DNA of 64,000 nucleotides from Halomonas icarae (GTDB taxonomy: Bacteria > Pseudomonadota > Gammaproteobacteria > Pseudomonadales > Halomonadaceae): positions 1,523,666-1,587,665 of the forward strand of contig NZ_WUTS01000001.1 in assembly GCF_009901955.1 (NCBI RefSeq), given 5' to 3'. A model generated the notes under the pieces. The model did not search any database and had not been told where the DNA came from. It saw nothing but the letters and a program-made list of their open reading frames with translations. Position 1 is the stretch's first letter; every line of letters begins with the position of its first letter. Below, piece after piece: positions 47,486-56,000 of the stretch. The translations under genes and the position numbers were made by a program.

Positions 47486-48801
47486 ATGCCCGACGGGAGA
47501 CGCAATGCCCTTCAACCCAAACTGGACGGGGAGAACCTGGCCTTGCCGGCACCAGGAACCACACATCACTTGCACCGGTTGACCGGTCAGTTCCACGAGC
47601 AGAGCAGAGCAGGGAAGCGCTGTATCGCCGGAGCATCCAGCCGCGAGTCCGAACCGAAACCTGCCTGGCGCTATGCGTGGCGGCTCTGATCTTCGGCATG
47701 TTTGCCATCTCGGACTACTTTTATGCCGGCTTGACCCGGGAGTTCTGCCTGCTGAGCATCATGCGTACCCTGGTGGTCGCCTCATGCCTGACACTCGCCT
47801 TCATGATCAGACGCCGAGGCAGCGATACTCGCCCAGCCTGGCTACACGCCCTGCCACTCTGGATACTGGCGAGCGGCATCATCCTGATCGTGCCCTTGCG
47901 CCCCGAGAGCCTTTCAACCCAGGTCCCGGCGGTCGTGGTCGCCACCATGGCGTTCTATCTGCTCATCCCCAACTTACTGCCTATCGCGACAGCCGCCAGC
48001 CTCTATCTGGGCGTCGGCTTTCTGGTGGCGTCCGTGATGGCGGCGGACGCCTCTGCCGTGGTCGTGATGCGCACCACCCTGCTGCTTATCATGACCAATG
48101 GCGTAGGCTTCTTCACCCTGCTGCGTCTCGAGAAGCTGCAGCGCAAGCAGTTCGCGCTTCTGCAGGAGGAGCGCATACAGAACCGCCAGCTGGTCGAGGA
48201 GATCGCGCACCGCAAGTCGCTGGAGGCACAGCTGCGCAGGATCGCCGAGCAGGATGCGCTGACCGGCCTGGACTCCCGCGGTCACTTCATGACTCGCGCC
48301 GAGGCATTGCTACGGCGCTCGCGGCACGCCGAGGCGCCCTTCTGCCTGTTCATGGTCGACGTGGATCACTTCAAGGCCATCAACGATACCTGGGGGCATA
48401 GCCAGGGCGACCGGGTGCTGGCCGCGATCGCGGAAGCCTGTCGGCGATCCCTCCGTCCCCAGGATGTGATCGGGCGTTTCGGGGGCGAGGAGTTCATCGT
48501 GGCCCTGCCGGAGACCCATCTGAAGGACGCACGAATGGTGGCGGAGCGCCTGCGGAGCAAGGTCAGAGAGCTGACGGTGATGGAGGCCATGCCCGACCAC
48601 CGCCTCACCGTCACCATCGGCATCGCCGAAGTTCTCGACGAGGAAACCGATCTGGACGAGCTGATCCAGCGGGCCGACCGCGCGCTCTACGATGGCAAGC
48701 ACGGCGGCAGGAACCGGGTAGTGGTCAGTCACGAGGTGGCGGCGGAGGTCTCATCTTCATCCTCGAGAGGATCCTCCAGCGGCTCACCCTCCTCGTTCTG
48801 A
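47486..48801 (+). pseudogene. membrane diguanylate cyclase, frameshifted by 5-base repeat
   Basis: The C-terminal GGDEF domain is intact (RFGGEEFIVALP, I-site RPQD five residues upstream), preceded by about five or six hydrophobic helices and a coiled linker. The N-terminus is split. A frame from the ATG at 47486 reads MPDGRRNALQPKLDGENLALPAP up to HEQS, then must shift to join REALYRRSIQPRVR. Three copies of GAGCA lie at 47597-47611; with two copies the frames fuse exactly. The only in-frame start downstream is a GTG at 47677, which would cut into the first helix. The serine-rich tail overlaps the convergent MFS gene by 73 bases. Confidence 0.7.
47597..47611 (+). repeat. three GAGCA units at the frameshift point
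   Basis: Three direct copies of GAGCA. Loss of one restores a continuous reading frame through the diguanylate cyclase gene, so this is a slippage site. Confidence 0.85.
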
Positions 48802-50015
48802 AGCTGGTGGTCGTAGGCCGCCTGAAGACCGCCCTCCTCCTCGGAGGCCTCCTCCTCCGCCTGGGCGATGGCGCCGGGGTAGAAGGGCGAGAGCACGGCC
48901 ACCAGAATGCCGAGGGCCGCGAACATGGCGAACGCATCGGCATAGCCAAAGCCATCCACCAGCGCCCCCACTGCCGGCGAGCCGGTGGCCTGGCCCAGCG
49001 ATACCGCCATGAAGGGCAGCACTGGCCCCATCGAGAGCCGGCCCGGCAGCAACCGGATGCCGGTCATCAGATAGAGACCGGTCAGGCTCATGTAGGCCAG
49101 GCCGAAGACCAGCGCGGAAAAGGCCGCCAGCACAGAGTTGGCGGGGCTTGCCGCCAGCAGCGCCAGGCTCGCCGCCAACATCATCAGCATCAGCGCCTGG
49201 GTAATCGGCGGGTTGTTGCGATCGGCCAGATCGGCCACCACGGCACCGCCAAGCCCCGCGATGCCCACCGCCAGCCATAACCACCCAGTAACGCCCGAGG
49301 GAAGGCCACCCAGGGTGACCACCAGGTCAGGCGCGAAGATCCAGTAGGCGGAGGAGACCAAGCCCATCACATAGGCAAACAGCGATAGCCTGACCAGCCG
49401 TGACCACGGCAGCTCGCCGAGCGGCGGTGGTGATGCCGCGTCGGCCGGCACGACCCGCGAGACCGAGGGCAGGAGGAGCCAGGTGGCGATCACACCGAGA
49501 ACGGCAAGAACGGCGAAGGAGAGATAGGCGTGGCGCCAGGCGCCAGCCAGGAACAGCACCGTCGGGACGGCCACGATCACGCCGATGCTGGTCCCCGCGT
49601 TCATCACCGAGCTGACGCGGCCATGCAACGACCGCCTGACTGTTGCCTGCATGGCCGCGGTCAGCGCAGGCATCATCAAGCCGGTGCAGATGCCACACGC
49701 GAATACCCCCGAGCCCAGCATCAGCGGCCCACTGGCTCGACTGATCAGCGCAAGCCCGGCGGCACCGAAGAGCCCCGAGAGCACCGCCGTATAGCGGGCG
49801 CCGAGATGATCGGTGATCACGGGGGCCACCGCGGTGGCCAGCAGGAAGCTGATCAGCGGCAGTGAGCCGATGATGCCGATCACATAGGAGGAGAGGCTCA
49901 GCTCGTCGCGTATAGGGGGCACGAAGAGCCCGAAGGCGAAGCGTGCCAACCCATAGCTGATGGCAATCAGGGCGGCCCCGAAGATCGCGAACCCCGTTCC
50001 CGAAAGCGGTTTCAT
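48729..50015 (-). CDS. MFS transporter (YbfB/Cyn-like)
   Basis: A 428-residue major facilitator with 12 hydrophobic helices. It opens ISYGLARFAFGLFVPPIRDELSLSSYVIG, typical of the YbfB-like branch. Its acidic C-terminal tail (EEEASEEEGG and EDPLEDEDETS) is cytoplasmic and overlaps the 3' end of the convergent cyclase gene. It is divergent from pncB across 200 bases. Substrate unknown. Confidence 0.88.
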   Translation of the reverse strand: MKPLSGTGFAIFGAALIAISYGLARFAFGLFVPPIRDELSLSSYVIGIIGSLPLISFLLATAVAPVITDHLGARYTAVLSGLFGAAGLALISRASGPLMLGSGVFACGICTGLMMPALTAAMQATVRRSLHGRVSSVMNAGTSIGVIVAVPTVLFLAGAWRHAYLSFAVLAVLGVIATWLLLPSVSRVVPADAASPPPLGELPWSRLVRLSLFAYVMGLVSSAYWIFAPDLVVTLGGLPSGVTGWLWLAVGIAGLGGAVVADLADRNNPPITQALMLMMLAASLALLAASPANSVLAAFSALVFGLAYMSLTGLYLMTGIRLLPGRLSMGPVLPFMAVSLGQATGSPAVGALVDGFGYADAFAMFAALGILVAVLSPFYPGAIAQAEEEASEEEGGLQAAYDHQLQNEEGEPLEDPLEDEDETSAATS

Positions 50016-50216
50016 GGCGACTCCTCCTGTCGGATTTCGAGGGTGCGTGACCGGCGTGGCCGAGATTGCGACGCGGGCACGTCAGACTCGACAATGCCAC
50101 CGACCCGGGCCGCCTTGCCACCCTGAAGCGAGGGTGTCTTGTTTGATAGCCCTCGAAATGGCCGCCCCCGAGCGATACGATTACCATCAATGCCATCACC
50201 ACACAGGGAGCACTCC

Positions 50217-51437
50217 ATGGCGGCCGCGTACCGCGCACCGGGCCAGATCATCACCTCACTGCTCGATACCGACTGGTACAAGCTGACCATGATGCAGGGG
50301 GTGCACCACAAGTACCCCAACGCCAGCGTGGCCTGGGAGTTTCGCTGCCGCAACGCCGAGAACCTGGCGCCCTATCTGGGGGAGATTCGCGACCAGATCG
50401 ACCGGCTGGCCAGCCTGGCCCTGAGCCGCGACGAGTCCGCCTACCTGAGCGGTTTTCCCTACCTGTCCCCCGACTTCATTCGCTTCCTGGAGCTCTACCG
50501 CTTTCGCCCGGAGTACGTGGCCACCTACATGGAAGGCAGTGAGCTGTGCATCGTCATCGACGGCCCCTGGTCGCACAGCATCCTGTTCGAGATCGTGATC
50601 CTGGCGATCATCAGCGAGGTGCGCAATCGGGTGCTGCACCCCGACGCCAGCATCGACCAGGCGGTGAGCCGGCTGCGCGACAAGCTGGGGGCGCTGCGTC
50701 GCGACTACACGTCGGCCCAGCTGGCCGACTTCCGCCTGGCCGACTTCGGCACCCGAAGGCGGCTGTCGCAACCGGTGCAGGAGGCGATTATCGGCGTGCT
50801 GGCCGAGGAGTTTCCGGGCCAGTTCGTCGGCACCAGCAATGTCGATATCGCGCGCCGCCACGGCCTGGCACCGATGGGCACCATGGCCCACGAGTGGGTG
50901 ATGGCCCACCAGCAGCTGGGCAGCCGGCTGGTGGACAGCCAGCGCGCCGCCCTGGAGGCCTGGGTCCAGGAGTATCGAGGCCATCTCGGCGTGGCGCTCA
51001 CCGACACCATCACCCTGGATGCCTTCCTGGCCGACTTCGATCTCTACTTCGCCAAGCTGTTCGACGGCCTGCGCCACGACAGCGGCGATCCGCTGGTGTT
51101 CGCCGAGAAGTGCATCCGCCACTATGAGCGGCTGGGCATCGACCCCAGAGGCAAGACGCTGATCTTCAGCGATGCACTGACCTTCGACTCGGCCATGGCC
51201 ATCAAGCAGGCGCTGGAGGGGCGCATTCGCACCAGCTTCGGCATCGGCACCAGCCTGACCTGCGACCTGCCCGGGGTGACGCCGATGAACATCGTCATCA
51301 AGATGGTCTCGTGCAACGGTCAGCCGGTAGCCAAGATCTCCGATGCCCCGGGCAAGGCCACCACCCGCGACCCGGAATATGTCCACTACCTGAGAAGCGT
51401 GTTCAACGTCGAAGAGCCGGCAGAGTCCGGACGATAG
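50217..51437 (+). CDS. pncB: nicotinate phosphoribosyltransferase
   Basis: A 406-residue enzyme that joins nicotinate to PRPP to give NaMN for NAD salvage. Characteristic segments are [21 protein letters not shown] at the N-terminus, [14 protein letters not shown] with the autophosphorylated-histidine region, and [15 protein letters not shown]. The start follows GGGAG by 8 bases, and the 26-codon extension upstream is not conserved-looking. Monocistronic by context. Confidence 0.95.
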   Translation: MAAAYRAPGQIITSLLDTDWYKLTMMQGVHHKYPNASVAWEFRCRNAENLAPYLGEIRDQIDRLASLALSRDESAYLSGFPYLSPDFIRFLELYRFRPEYVATYMEGSELCIVIDGPWSHSILFEIVILAIISEVRNRVLHPDASIDQAVSRLRDKLGALRRDYTSAQLADFRLADFGTRRRLSQPVQEAIIGVLAEEFPGQFVGTSNVDIARRHGLAPMGTMAHEWVMAHQQLGSRLVDSQRAALEAWVQEYRGHLGVALTDTITLDAFLADFDLYFAKLFDGLRHDSGDPLVFAEKCIRHYERLGIDPRGKTLIFSDALTFDSAMAIKQALEGRIRTSFGIGTSLTCDLPGVTPMNIVIKMVSCNGQPVAKISDAPGKATTRDPEYVHYLRSVFNVEEPAESGR

Positions 51438-51519
51438 CCCCCGCATCTGCCAGCAGCGCATGGGGCACAAGCGTACCAGGCCCACCAATGGGCTCCTGAC
51501 GGAGGCCTGACGACAAGGA

Positions 51520-51561
51520 TGTCGCAAGGCGCAACCCAGGCCCTTTGCGACAGGGTGCGCC
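51520..51561 (+). promoter_or_regulatory. two overlapping, mutually exclusive hairpins before gntP-like gene
   Basis: TGTCGCAA/TTGCGACA (51520-51552) and GGCGCAACCC/GGGTGCGCC (51528-51561) share bases and cannot form together. This lies within the 345-base gap between pncB and the permease; the rest of the gap shows only an AT-rich stretch near 51660-51690 that could be a promoter. Confidence 0.35.
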
Positions 51562-51782
51562 TCTAACTTCCTCTCCATGTGACCCGACGCCCTATCCTGC
51601 CGCCCTTCTCCGGCTCCAGGCATCGAACCCCGTTCCTGGACGAACGGGGAAATCGGCCTCTTGTATTTATTGTTGGATATGTAAGTATTCGCCGCCTCAT
51701 TTTGGCCACCTCGCTGCTCCAAGGAGGCCTGCCCGCGTGGGCCGCACTCATACCACCTGTTTCTGTCTACAAGGACGTCTGC

Positions 51783-53192
51783 ATGTTTTTCAGTACCCTG
51801 GCGATCGTTATCTCGCTGCTGCTGCTGATGTATCTGGCCTACCGCGGCTACTCGGTGCTGCTGCTGGCACCGCTGATGGCCACTCTGGCGGTGCTGCTCT
51901 CCGGCGATATCGCCCTGATGCTGCCGATCTATACCGAGACCTTCATGAGCGCACTCGGCGGCTACCTGCTGAAGTTTTTCCCGATCTTCCTGCTTGGGGC
52001 ACTGTTCGGGCAGCTGATGGCCGATTCCGGGGCGGCCAGCGCCATCGCCAACTGGATCACCCGAGTGCTTGGGGTGCGTCACGCCATCCTGACCGTGGTG
52101 CTGGCCTGTGGCCTGCTGACCTACGGCGGGGTATCACTGTTCGTGGTGGCATTCGCCATCTACCCCATCGCCCGGGAGCTGTTTCGCGCCGCCGCGATTC
52201 CCAAGCGGCTGATTCCGGCCGCCATCGCCCTTGGCTCGTTCACCTTCACCATGACCGCCCTGCCGGGGACTCCGGCGATCCAGAACGCCATTCCGATTCC
52301 CTACTTCGGCACCAACGCCTTCGCCGCGCCTGGCCTTGGCATCATCGCGGCGCTGATCATGTTCGGGGTCGGCTGGTGGTGGCTGAACGGTCGCGCCCTG
52401 CGCGCCCAGACCGCCGGTGAAGGCTACGGCGAGCATGACGAAAGCCGCGAGGCAAACCTGACTCCCGAGGGCGACAGTCGCCCTGTCGATGGCATGCCCT
52501 TCATGCTGGCCATAACACCGCTGGTGCTGGTGATCGGAATCAACGCGCTGTTCACCTACGCGATCTTCCCCCGTCTGGACATGAGTGCACTGAGTGCCGC
52601 CTATCCGGAGCTGCAGGTGGCCAACCAGACCGGCCTGTGGGCAATCATCATCGCCCTGCTGACGGCCTGCGCCTGGCTGGTACTGACCCGGCTACGCCAC
52701 TGGCAAAGCCTGCAGGACACCCTCAACCGGGGTGCCCTGGGTTCGATGCTGCCGATCTTCAATACCGCCTCGGAGGTGGGCTACGGCGCGGTGATCGCCT
52801 CGCTAGCGGGCTTCGCCATCCTGCGCGACGCGGTGCTCGGCGTGGCGCCTGGCAATCCGCTGGTCTCCGAGGCAGTGGCCATGACCACACTGGCAGGCAT
52901 CACCGGCTCCTCCTCCGGCGGCCTCAGCATCGCCCTGCAGACCCTCGGTAGCGACTACCTGGCGCTGGCCGAGCAGGCCGGCATCGCCCCGGAGCTGATG
53001 CACCGGGTGGCGGTGCTCGCCGCCGGCGGCTTCGACACCCTGCCCCACTGCGGCGCGGTGATCACCCTGCTCTCCATCTGCGGGCTGACCCACCGCCAGT
53101 CCTACCTCAACATCGCCATGGTCACCATCATCATTCCGATGCTGGCGCTGATCAGCGTCATCACCCTGGGCAGCCTGTTCGGCGCCTTCTGA
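51783..53192 (+). CDS. GntP-family permease
   Basis: A 469-residue membrane protein with about twelve hydrophobic helices. It shows GntP-family patterns: YLLKFFPIFLLGALFGQLMADSG, LTYGGVSLFVVAFAIYPIARELF and GSSSGGLSIALQTLG. Members carry gluconate, beta-hydroxybutyrate, citrate or related acids. The open frame extends far upstream, but the ATG with AAGGA 8 bases before it gives the normal N-terminus. No catabolic gene is adjacent, so the substrate is open. Confidence 0.88.
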   Translation: MFFSTLAIVISLLLLMYLAYRGYSVLLLAPLMATLAVLLSGDIALMLPIYTETFMSALGGYLLKFFPIFLLGALFGQLMADSGAASAIANWITRVLGVRHAILTVVLACGLLTYGGVSLFVVAFAIYPIARELFRAAAIPKRLIPAAIALGSFTFTMTALPGTPAIQNAIPIPYFGTNAFAAPGLGIIAALIMFGVGWWWLNGRALRAQTAGEGYGEHDESREANLTPEGDSRPVDGMPFMLAITPLVLVIGINALFTYAIFPRLDMSALSAAYPELQVANQTGLWAIIIALLTACAWLVLTRLRHWQSLQDTLNRGALGSMLPIFNTASEVGYGAVIASLAGFAILRDAVLGVAPGNPLVSEAVAMTTLAGITGSSSGGLSIALQTLGSDYLALAEQAGIAPELMHRVAVLAAGGFDTLPHCGAVITLLSICGLTHRQSYLNIAMVTIIIPMLALISVITLGSLFGAF

Positions 53193-53263
53193 CCTCAGCA
53201 TGGCCTCCGCTATTCAGGACGAGTGCGCGGGGGCCGGTCGCCGATGGTCGTCGTGGGGCGCTG

Positions 53264-53647
53264 TCAACTGGCGGGGCGCCAGGCGGAAACCCCGTAGTAC
53301 GCCCCGACGATCGCCGTCAGAAAGCCCATGATCCAGGCGATCAGGGTCTGACTATTCTCGATGGAACCGAGGATGCCCTGGCAGGTCTGGCCCGGCGGAC
53401 AGTTGAGCCCATCGACAAGCGCGGCAATCAGTATAAAGGCAAGTGAACCGATCAAGGCGGTGAGTGCCATGTAGGCCATGCGCCGCCGATTGGTAAATCG
53501 TTGCTGGGAGTAGGTGATCAAGGCGGCCTTGTCGCGGTCCGACAGCTTGTCATCCTTGGCAATTTCGATCATCTTCGTCAAGGGATCCTTTCCCGCCTCT
53601 GGCGCCGTTTTCACCTCAATTGGCACGACAGAAGGCTGATCGCTCAT
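53264..53647 (-). CDS. small two-helix membrane protein, unknown
   Basis: A 127-residue protein with a charged N-terminal half (DPLTKMIEIAKDDKLSDRDKAALITYSQQRF) and two hydrophobic helices (about 58-78 and 103-122) separated by a loop with two cysteines in NCPPGQTCQG. AAGGAG before the ATG decides the start. I recognise no family with confidence; the topology resembles small holin-like or stress membrane proteins. It is divergent from the coiled-coil gene across a 436-base region. Confidence 0.65.
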   Translation of the reverse strand: MSDQPSVVPIEVKTAPEAGKDPLTKMIEIAKDDKLSDRDKAALITYSQQRFTNRRRMAYMALTALIGSLAFILIAALVDGLNCPPGQTCQGILGSIENSQTLIAWIMGFLTAIVGAYYGVSAWRPAS

Positions 53648-54083
53648 TGTCTTGTCTCCTTGTTCAGAGATAAACGTTCGATGATGAACGCTCGGTGATA
53701 AACGGCTGCGTATCGGTAACTCCTGGTGCGATCGGAGGGGATCCTTACGAGTGTTGTCCAGGAAGGTGGATGGCAAGGCCTTGCAGAGGGCAGAGGGCAG
53801 CGTTTACAGCAAACCGGCCCGTTTCTTGCCTTCCTGACCTTTCTTTCCTGACCTTTCTTTCCTGACCTTTCTTTCTTGTCCTTTCTACAAGATAGCATCA
53901 CAGCTATCGACCCGCCCTTCACTGACCGTGGCCCGGTATGCTCTTGTCCCGCCGGCGGAGAGATGTCATCGTCGGCGGAGAATGTCATCAGGAGTGCCAC
54001 CCTTGCCGCGAGGGGCTCTATCCAGGCACACCGAACTTCGAGGGGTTCGAGGTTATCCAGACCGTCGACAACGAGGAGGACGC
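53648..54083. other. 436-base divergent region between small genes
   Basis: No convincing gene. It carries the promoters of the two small divergent genes, the 14-base pyrimidine repeats at 53833-53874, and short local repeats such as GCCGGCGGAGA/GTCGGCGGAGA near 53951-53981. Confidence 0.5.
53833..53874. repeat. three 14-base tandem repeats
   Basis: CCTGACCTTTCTTT occurs three times without interruption, with partial copies on both sides. The tract is nearly pure pyrimidine on the plus strand. Confidence 0.9.
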
Positions 54084-54377
54084 ATGAGCAACCGTGACGC
54101 CTATGAACAGAAGCTGCGCGCCAAGCTGGACGAATGGAAAGCGGAGATCGACAAGCTGAAGGCTCAGGCCCGTCACTCCGAGGCCGATGCCAGACTCAAG
54201 GAGGAGCGGGAGCAGGAGGCCGAGCAGCTGGAGCAGAAGCGTGAAGAGCTGCGCCAGAAGCTGGAGGAGATGCGTGCATCCGGCGATGACGCCTGGGATG
54301 ACCTCAAGGAGGGTGCCGAGCGCGCCTGGAAGTCGATGAGCGACTCCTTCGAGAAGGCTCGCTCACGCTTCAACTAG
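54084..54377 (+). CDS. small charged coiled-coil protein
   Basis: A 97-residue, highly charged helical protein: heptad-like segments LRAKLDEWKAEIDKLKAQ and EEREQEAEQLEQKREELRQKLEEM, then a tail DAWDDLKEGAERAWKSM. It has no membrane segment. AGGAGGA precedes the start. Similar coiled-coil proteins are common next to stress genes, with unknown role. It ends 33 bases before the voltage-sensor-like gene and probably shares its transcript. Confidence 0.8.
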   Translation: MSNRDAYEQKLRAKLDEWKAEIDKLKAQARHSEADARLKEEREQEAEQLEQKREELRQKLEEMRASGDDAWDDLKEGAERAWKSMSDSFEKARSRFN

Positions 54378-54410
54378 GCCGCTGGTGTGCAGAACAGGCC
54401 AGGAGGTCCC

Positions 54411-55412
54411 ATGCCGGAGACACGCCAGCCTCCACTCACCCCGCAAGGGGAACGCGTTCATCTGGCCTGGGACCTGCTGATCATTGCGCTGGTCATCGCC
54501 AACCTGACACTGCTGCTGTTCGACAGCCTCTTTCTGCTGCCGCCGCTGAACAGCGCCTTCGAGGCCATGACGCCAGGCCTTCACGGCGCCTACGAACGCC
54601 ATATCCATGCCCACTTTCTCACCATCGACCTGGCGTTCGTGGCGGTCTTCCTGCTTGATGTCCTGCTGGGCTGGGCGGTGGCCATCGCCGAGCGGCGCTA
54701 TCACCGCTGGTTCTTCTACCCCTTCGTGCACTGGTACGACGTGCTCGGCTGCATTCCGCTGGGTGGCTTCCGTCTGCTGCGCGTCCTGCGGGTCATCTCG
54801 CTGCTGCACCGTCTGCAGCGGCTGGGGATGATCGATGTACGCCGCTGGTACCTCTATGCCGTTCTCGCCAAGTACTACGACATTCTGATGGAGGAGCTTG
54901 CCGACCGCATCGCCATCCGCATGCTGGGCAACATCCAGGCCCAGGTACGTTCTCGCGACTCCCTCACCGGTGGCGTGGTGGAGCGGGTGGTGCGGCCTCG
55001 CCAGCAGGCACTGATTCAGGAGATCAGCCAGCGCCTGGAGGCCATGGCCGGCAGTGCCTACACCCACAACCGACCCGATATCCTGCGTTATGTGCGGGGT
55101 CTGGTCGGCCGTACCCTGACGGAGAGTCCCGAGATCCAGCGACTCTCGCGCTTGCCAATGGGCGGCCAGTTGACCCGGGGGCTCGAGGCCTCGCTCTCGG
55201 ATCTGGCCTGCCGCCTGGTCAACGAGGCCCTGGCAGGGCTGCAGTCGCCGGAGTTCTCCACCCTGGTGGAGCATCTGGCCGAAAGTGGCTTCGATGCCTG
55301 GCTGCGCACCGACCCGCACACCGAACAGGTCACCGAGCAGGTGCTGGTCGACATGCTGGAGCTGCTCAAGGAGCAGATCGCGGTCAAGGAGTGGCGACAG
55401 CGCTACCGGTAA
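54411..55412 (+). CDS. voltage-sensor-like membrane protein without a pore
   Basis: A 333-residue protein. Residues 20-43, 67-93 and 101-118 are hydrophobic S1-S3-like helices; S2 and S3 carry acidic residues (D73, D83, D110). Residues 120-139 form an S4-like helix with R121, R124, R127, R134 and R137. No S5-pore-S6 with a selectivity filter follows. Instead there is a mostly soluble helical region of about 190 residues. Some databases label such proteins ion transporters. AGGAGG precedes the start. The function is unknown; the sensor-domain reading is from pattern only. Confidence 0.65.
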   Translation: MPETRQPPLTPQGERVHLAWDLLIIALVIANLTLLLFDSLFLLPPLNSAFEAMTPGLHGAYERHIHAHFLTIDLAFVAVFLLDVLLGWAVAIAERRYHRWFFYPFVHWYDVLGCIPLGGFRLLRVLRVISLLHRLQRLGMIDVRRWYLYAVLAKYYDILMEELADRIAIRMLGNIQAQVRSRDSLTGGVVERVVRPRQQALIQEISQRLEAMAGSAYTHNRPDILRYVRGLVGRTLTESPEIQRLSRLPMGGQLTRGLEASLSDLACRLVNEALAGLQSPEFSTLVEHLAESGFDAWLRTDPHTEQVTEQVLVDMLELLKEQIAVKEWRQRYR

Positions 55413-55876
55413 GGACCTTGCTTCAGGTCACCGGCGCCACCATGAGCCTGCTCGCTGCTGCACAACTGGTGATCGCTCAGTACCTCGATGATGCGACAGC
55501 TCTCGACCTTGCCACCGGCACACTGCCCCACCATTCTGCGCAGCTCGTCGCGCAGTGCCTCTAGACGCTGCAACCGTGTCTCCACCCCCTCGAGGTGGTG
55601 CTTGGCGATGACATCCACCTCATGGCAGGACATGTCGGGCCGATCCGACATCGTCAGCAGCTCACGCACCGCGTCCACCGAGAACCCGAAGTCCCGGGCA
55701 TGACGAATGAAGGTCAGCCGCCTCACGGCCTCCTCACCATAGCGGCGCTGGCCACCTTCGGTACGCACCGCACCACTCATCAGTCCGACACGTTCGTAGT
55801 AGCGCACCGTTTCAGGTTTGCAGCCGGCACACCGCGCCAGCTCTCCGATGCCGATGGCGGCCCTGGTCTCCGACAT
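55403..55876 (-). CDS. MerR-family metal-responsive regulator
   Basis: A 157-residue regulator with a MerR winged helix (IGELARCAGCKPETVRYYERVGLM) and a dimer helix. C84, C119 and C127 lie in SCHEVD and QCAGGKVESC, the positions that bind Zn, Cd or Pb in ZntR/CadR proteins. It also has an unusual C16-x-x-C19 in the DNA-binding domain. It is divergent from a P1B ATPase whose promoter has the 19-base spacer used by MerR activators. Its 3' end overlaps the voltage-sensor-like gene by 10 bases. Confidence 0.92.
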   Translation of the reverse strand: MSETRAAIGIGELARCAGCKPETVRYYERVGLMSGAVRTEGGQRRYGEEAVRRLTFIRHARDFGFSVDAVRELLTMSDRPDMSCHEVDVIAKHHLEGVETRLQRLEALRDELRRMVGQCAGGKVESCRIIEVLSDHQLCSSEQAHGGAGDLKQGPYR

Positions 55877-55898
55877 GATGACGCTCCTTCCAAACGGC

Positions 55899-55950
55899 TT
55901 GAACCTGTCATTTGAACCTATGCCTTGAGCCTACACCTTGAACCTATAGT
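55899..55950. repeat. four 13-base repeats in the metal-response promoter region
   Basis: TTGAACCT (third copy TTGAGCCT) begins at 55899, 55912, 55925 and 55938, an exact 13-base period. The fourth copy supplies the -35 element and left operator arm of the ATPase promoter. Confidence 0.9.
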
Positions 55951-55968
55951 TGCTACAAGGTTTATGCT
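55938..55968 (+). promoter_or_regulatory. MerR-type promoter of the P1B ATPase
   Basis: TTGAAC at 55938-55943 and TATGCT at 55963-55968 are separated by 19 bases, the long spacer corrected by activated MerR proteins. The spacer holds the imperfect dyad ACCTATAG/CTACAAGGT. Confidence 0.8.
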
Positions 55969-56000
55969 GGAGACAGTAACCTACCAGCAGGAGTGCCACC

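Noticed and set aside
47720..48732. Antisense frames opposite the membrane diguanylate cyclase
   Set aside because: No domain signature; they mirror the coding bias of the sense gene.
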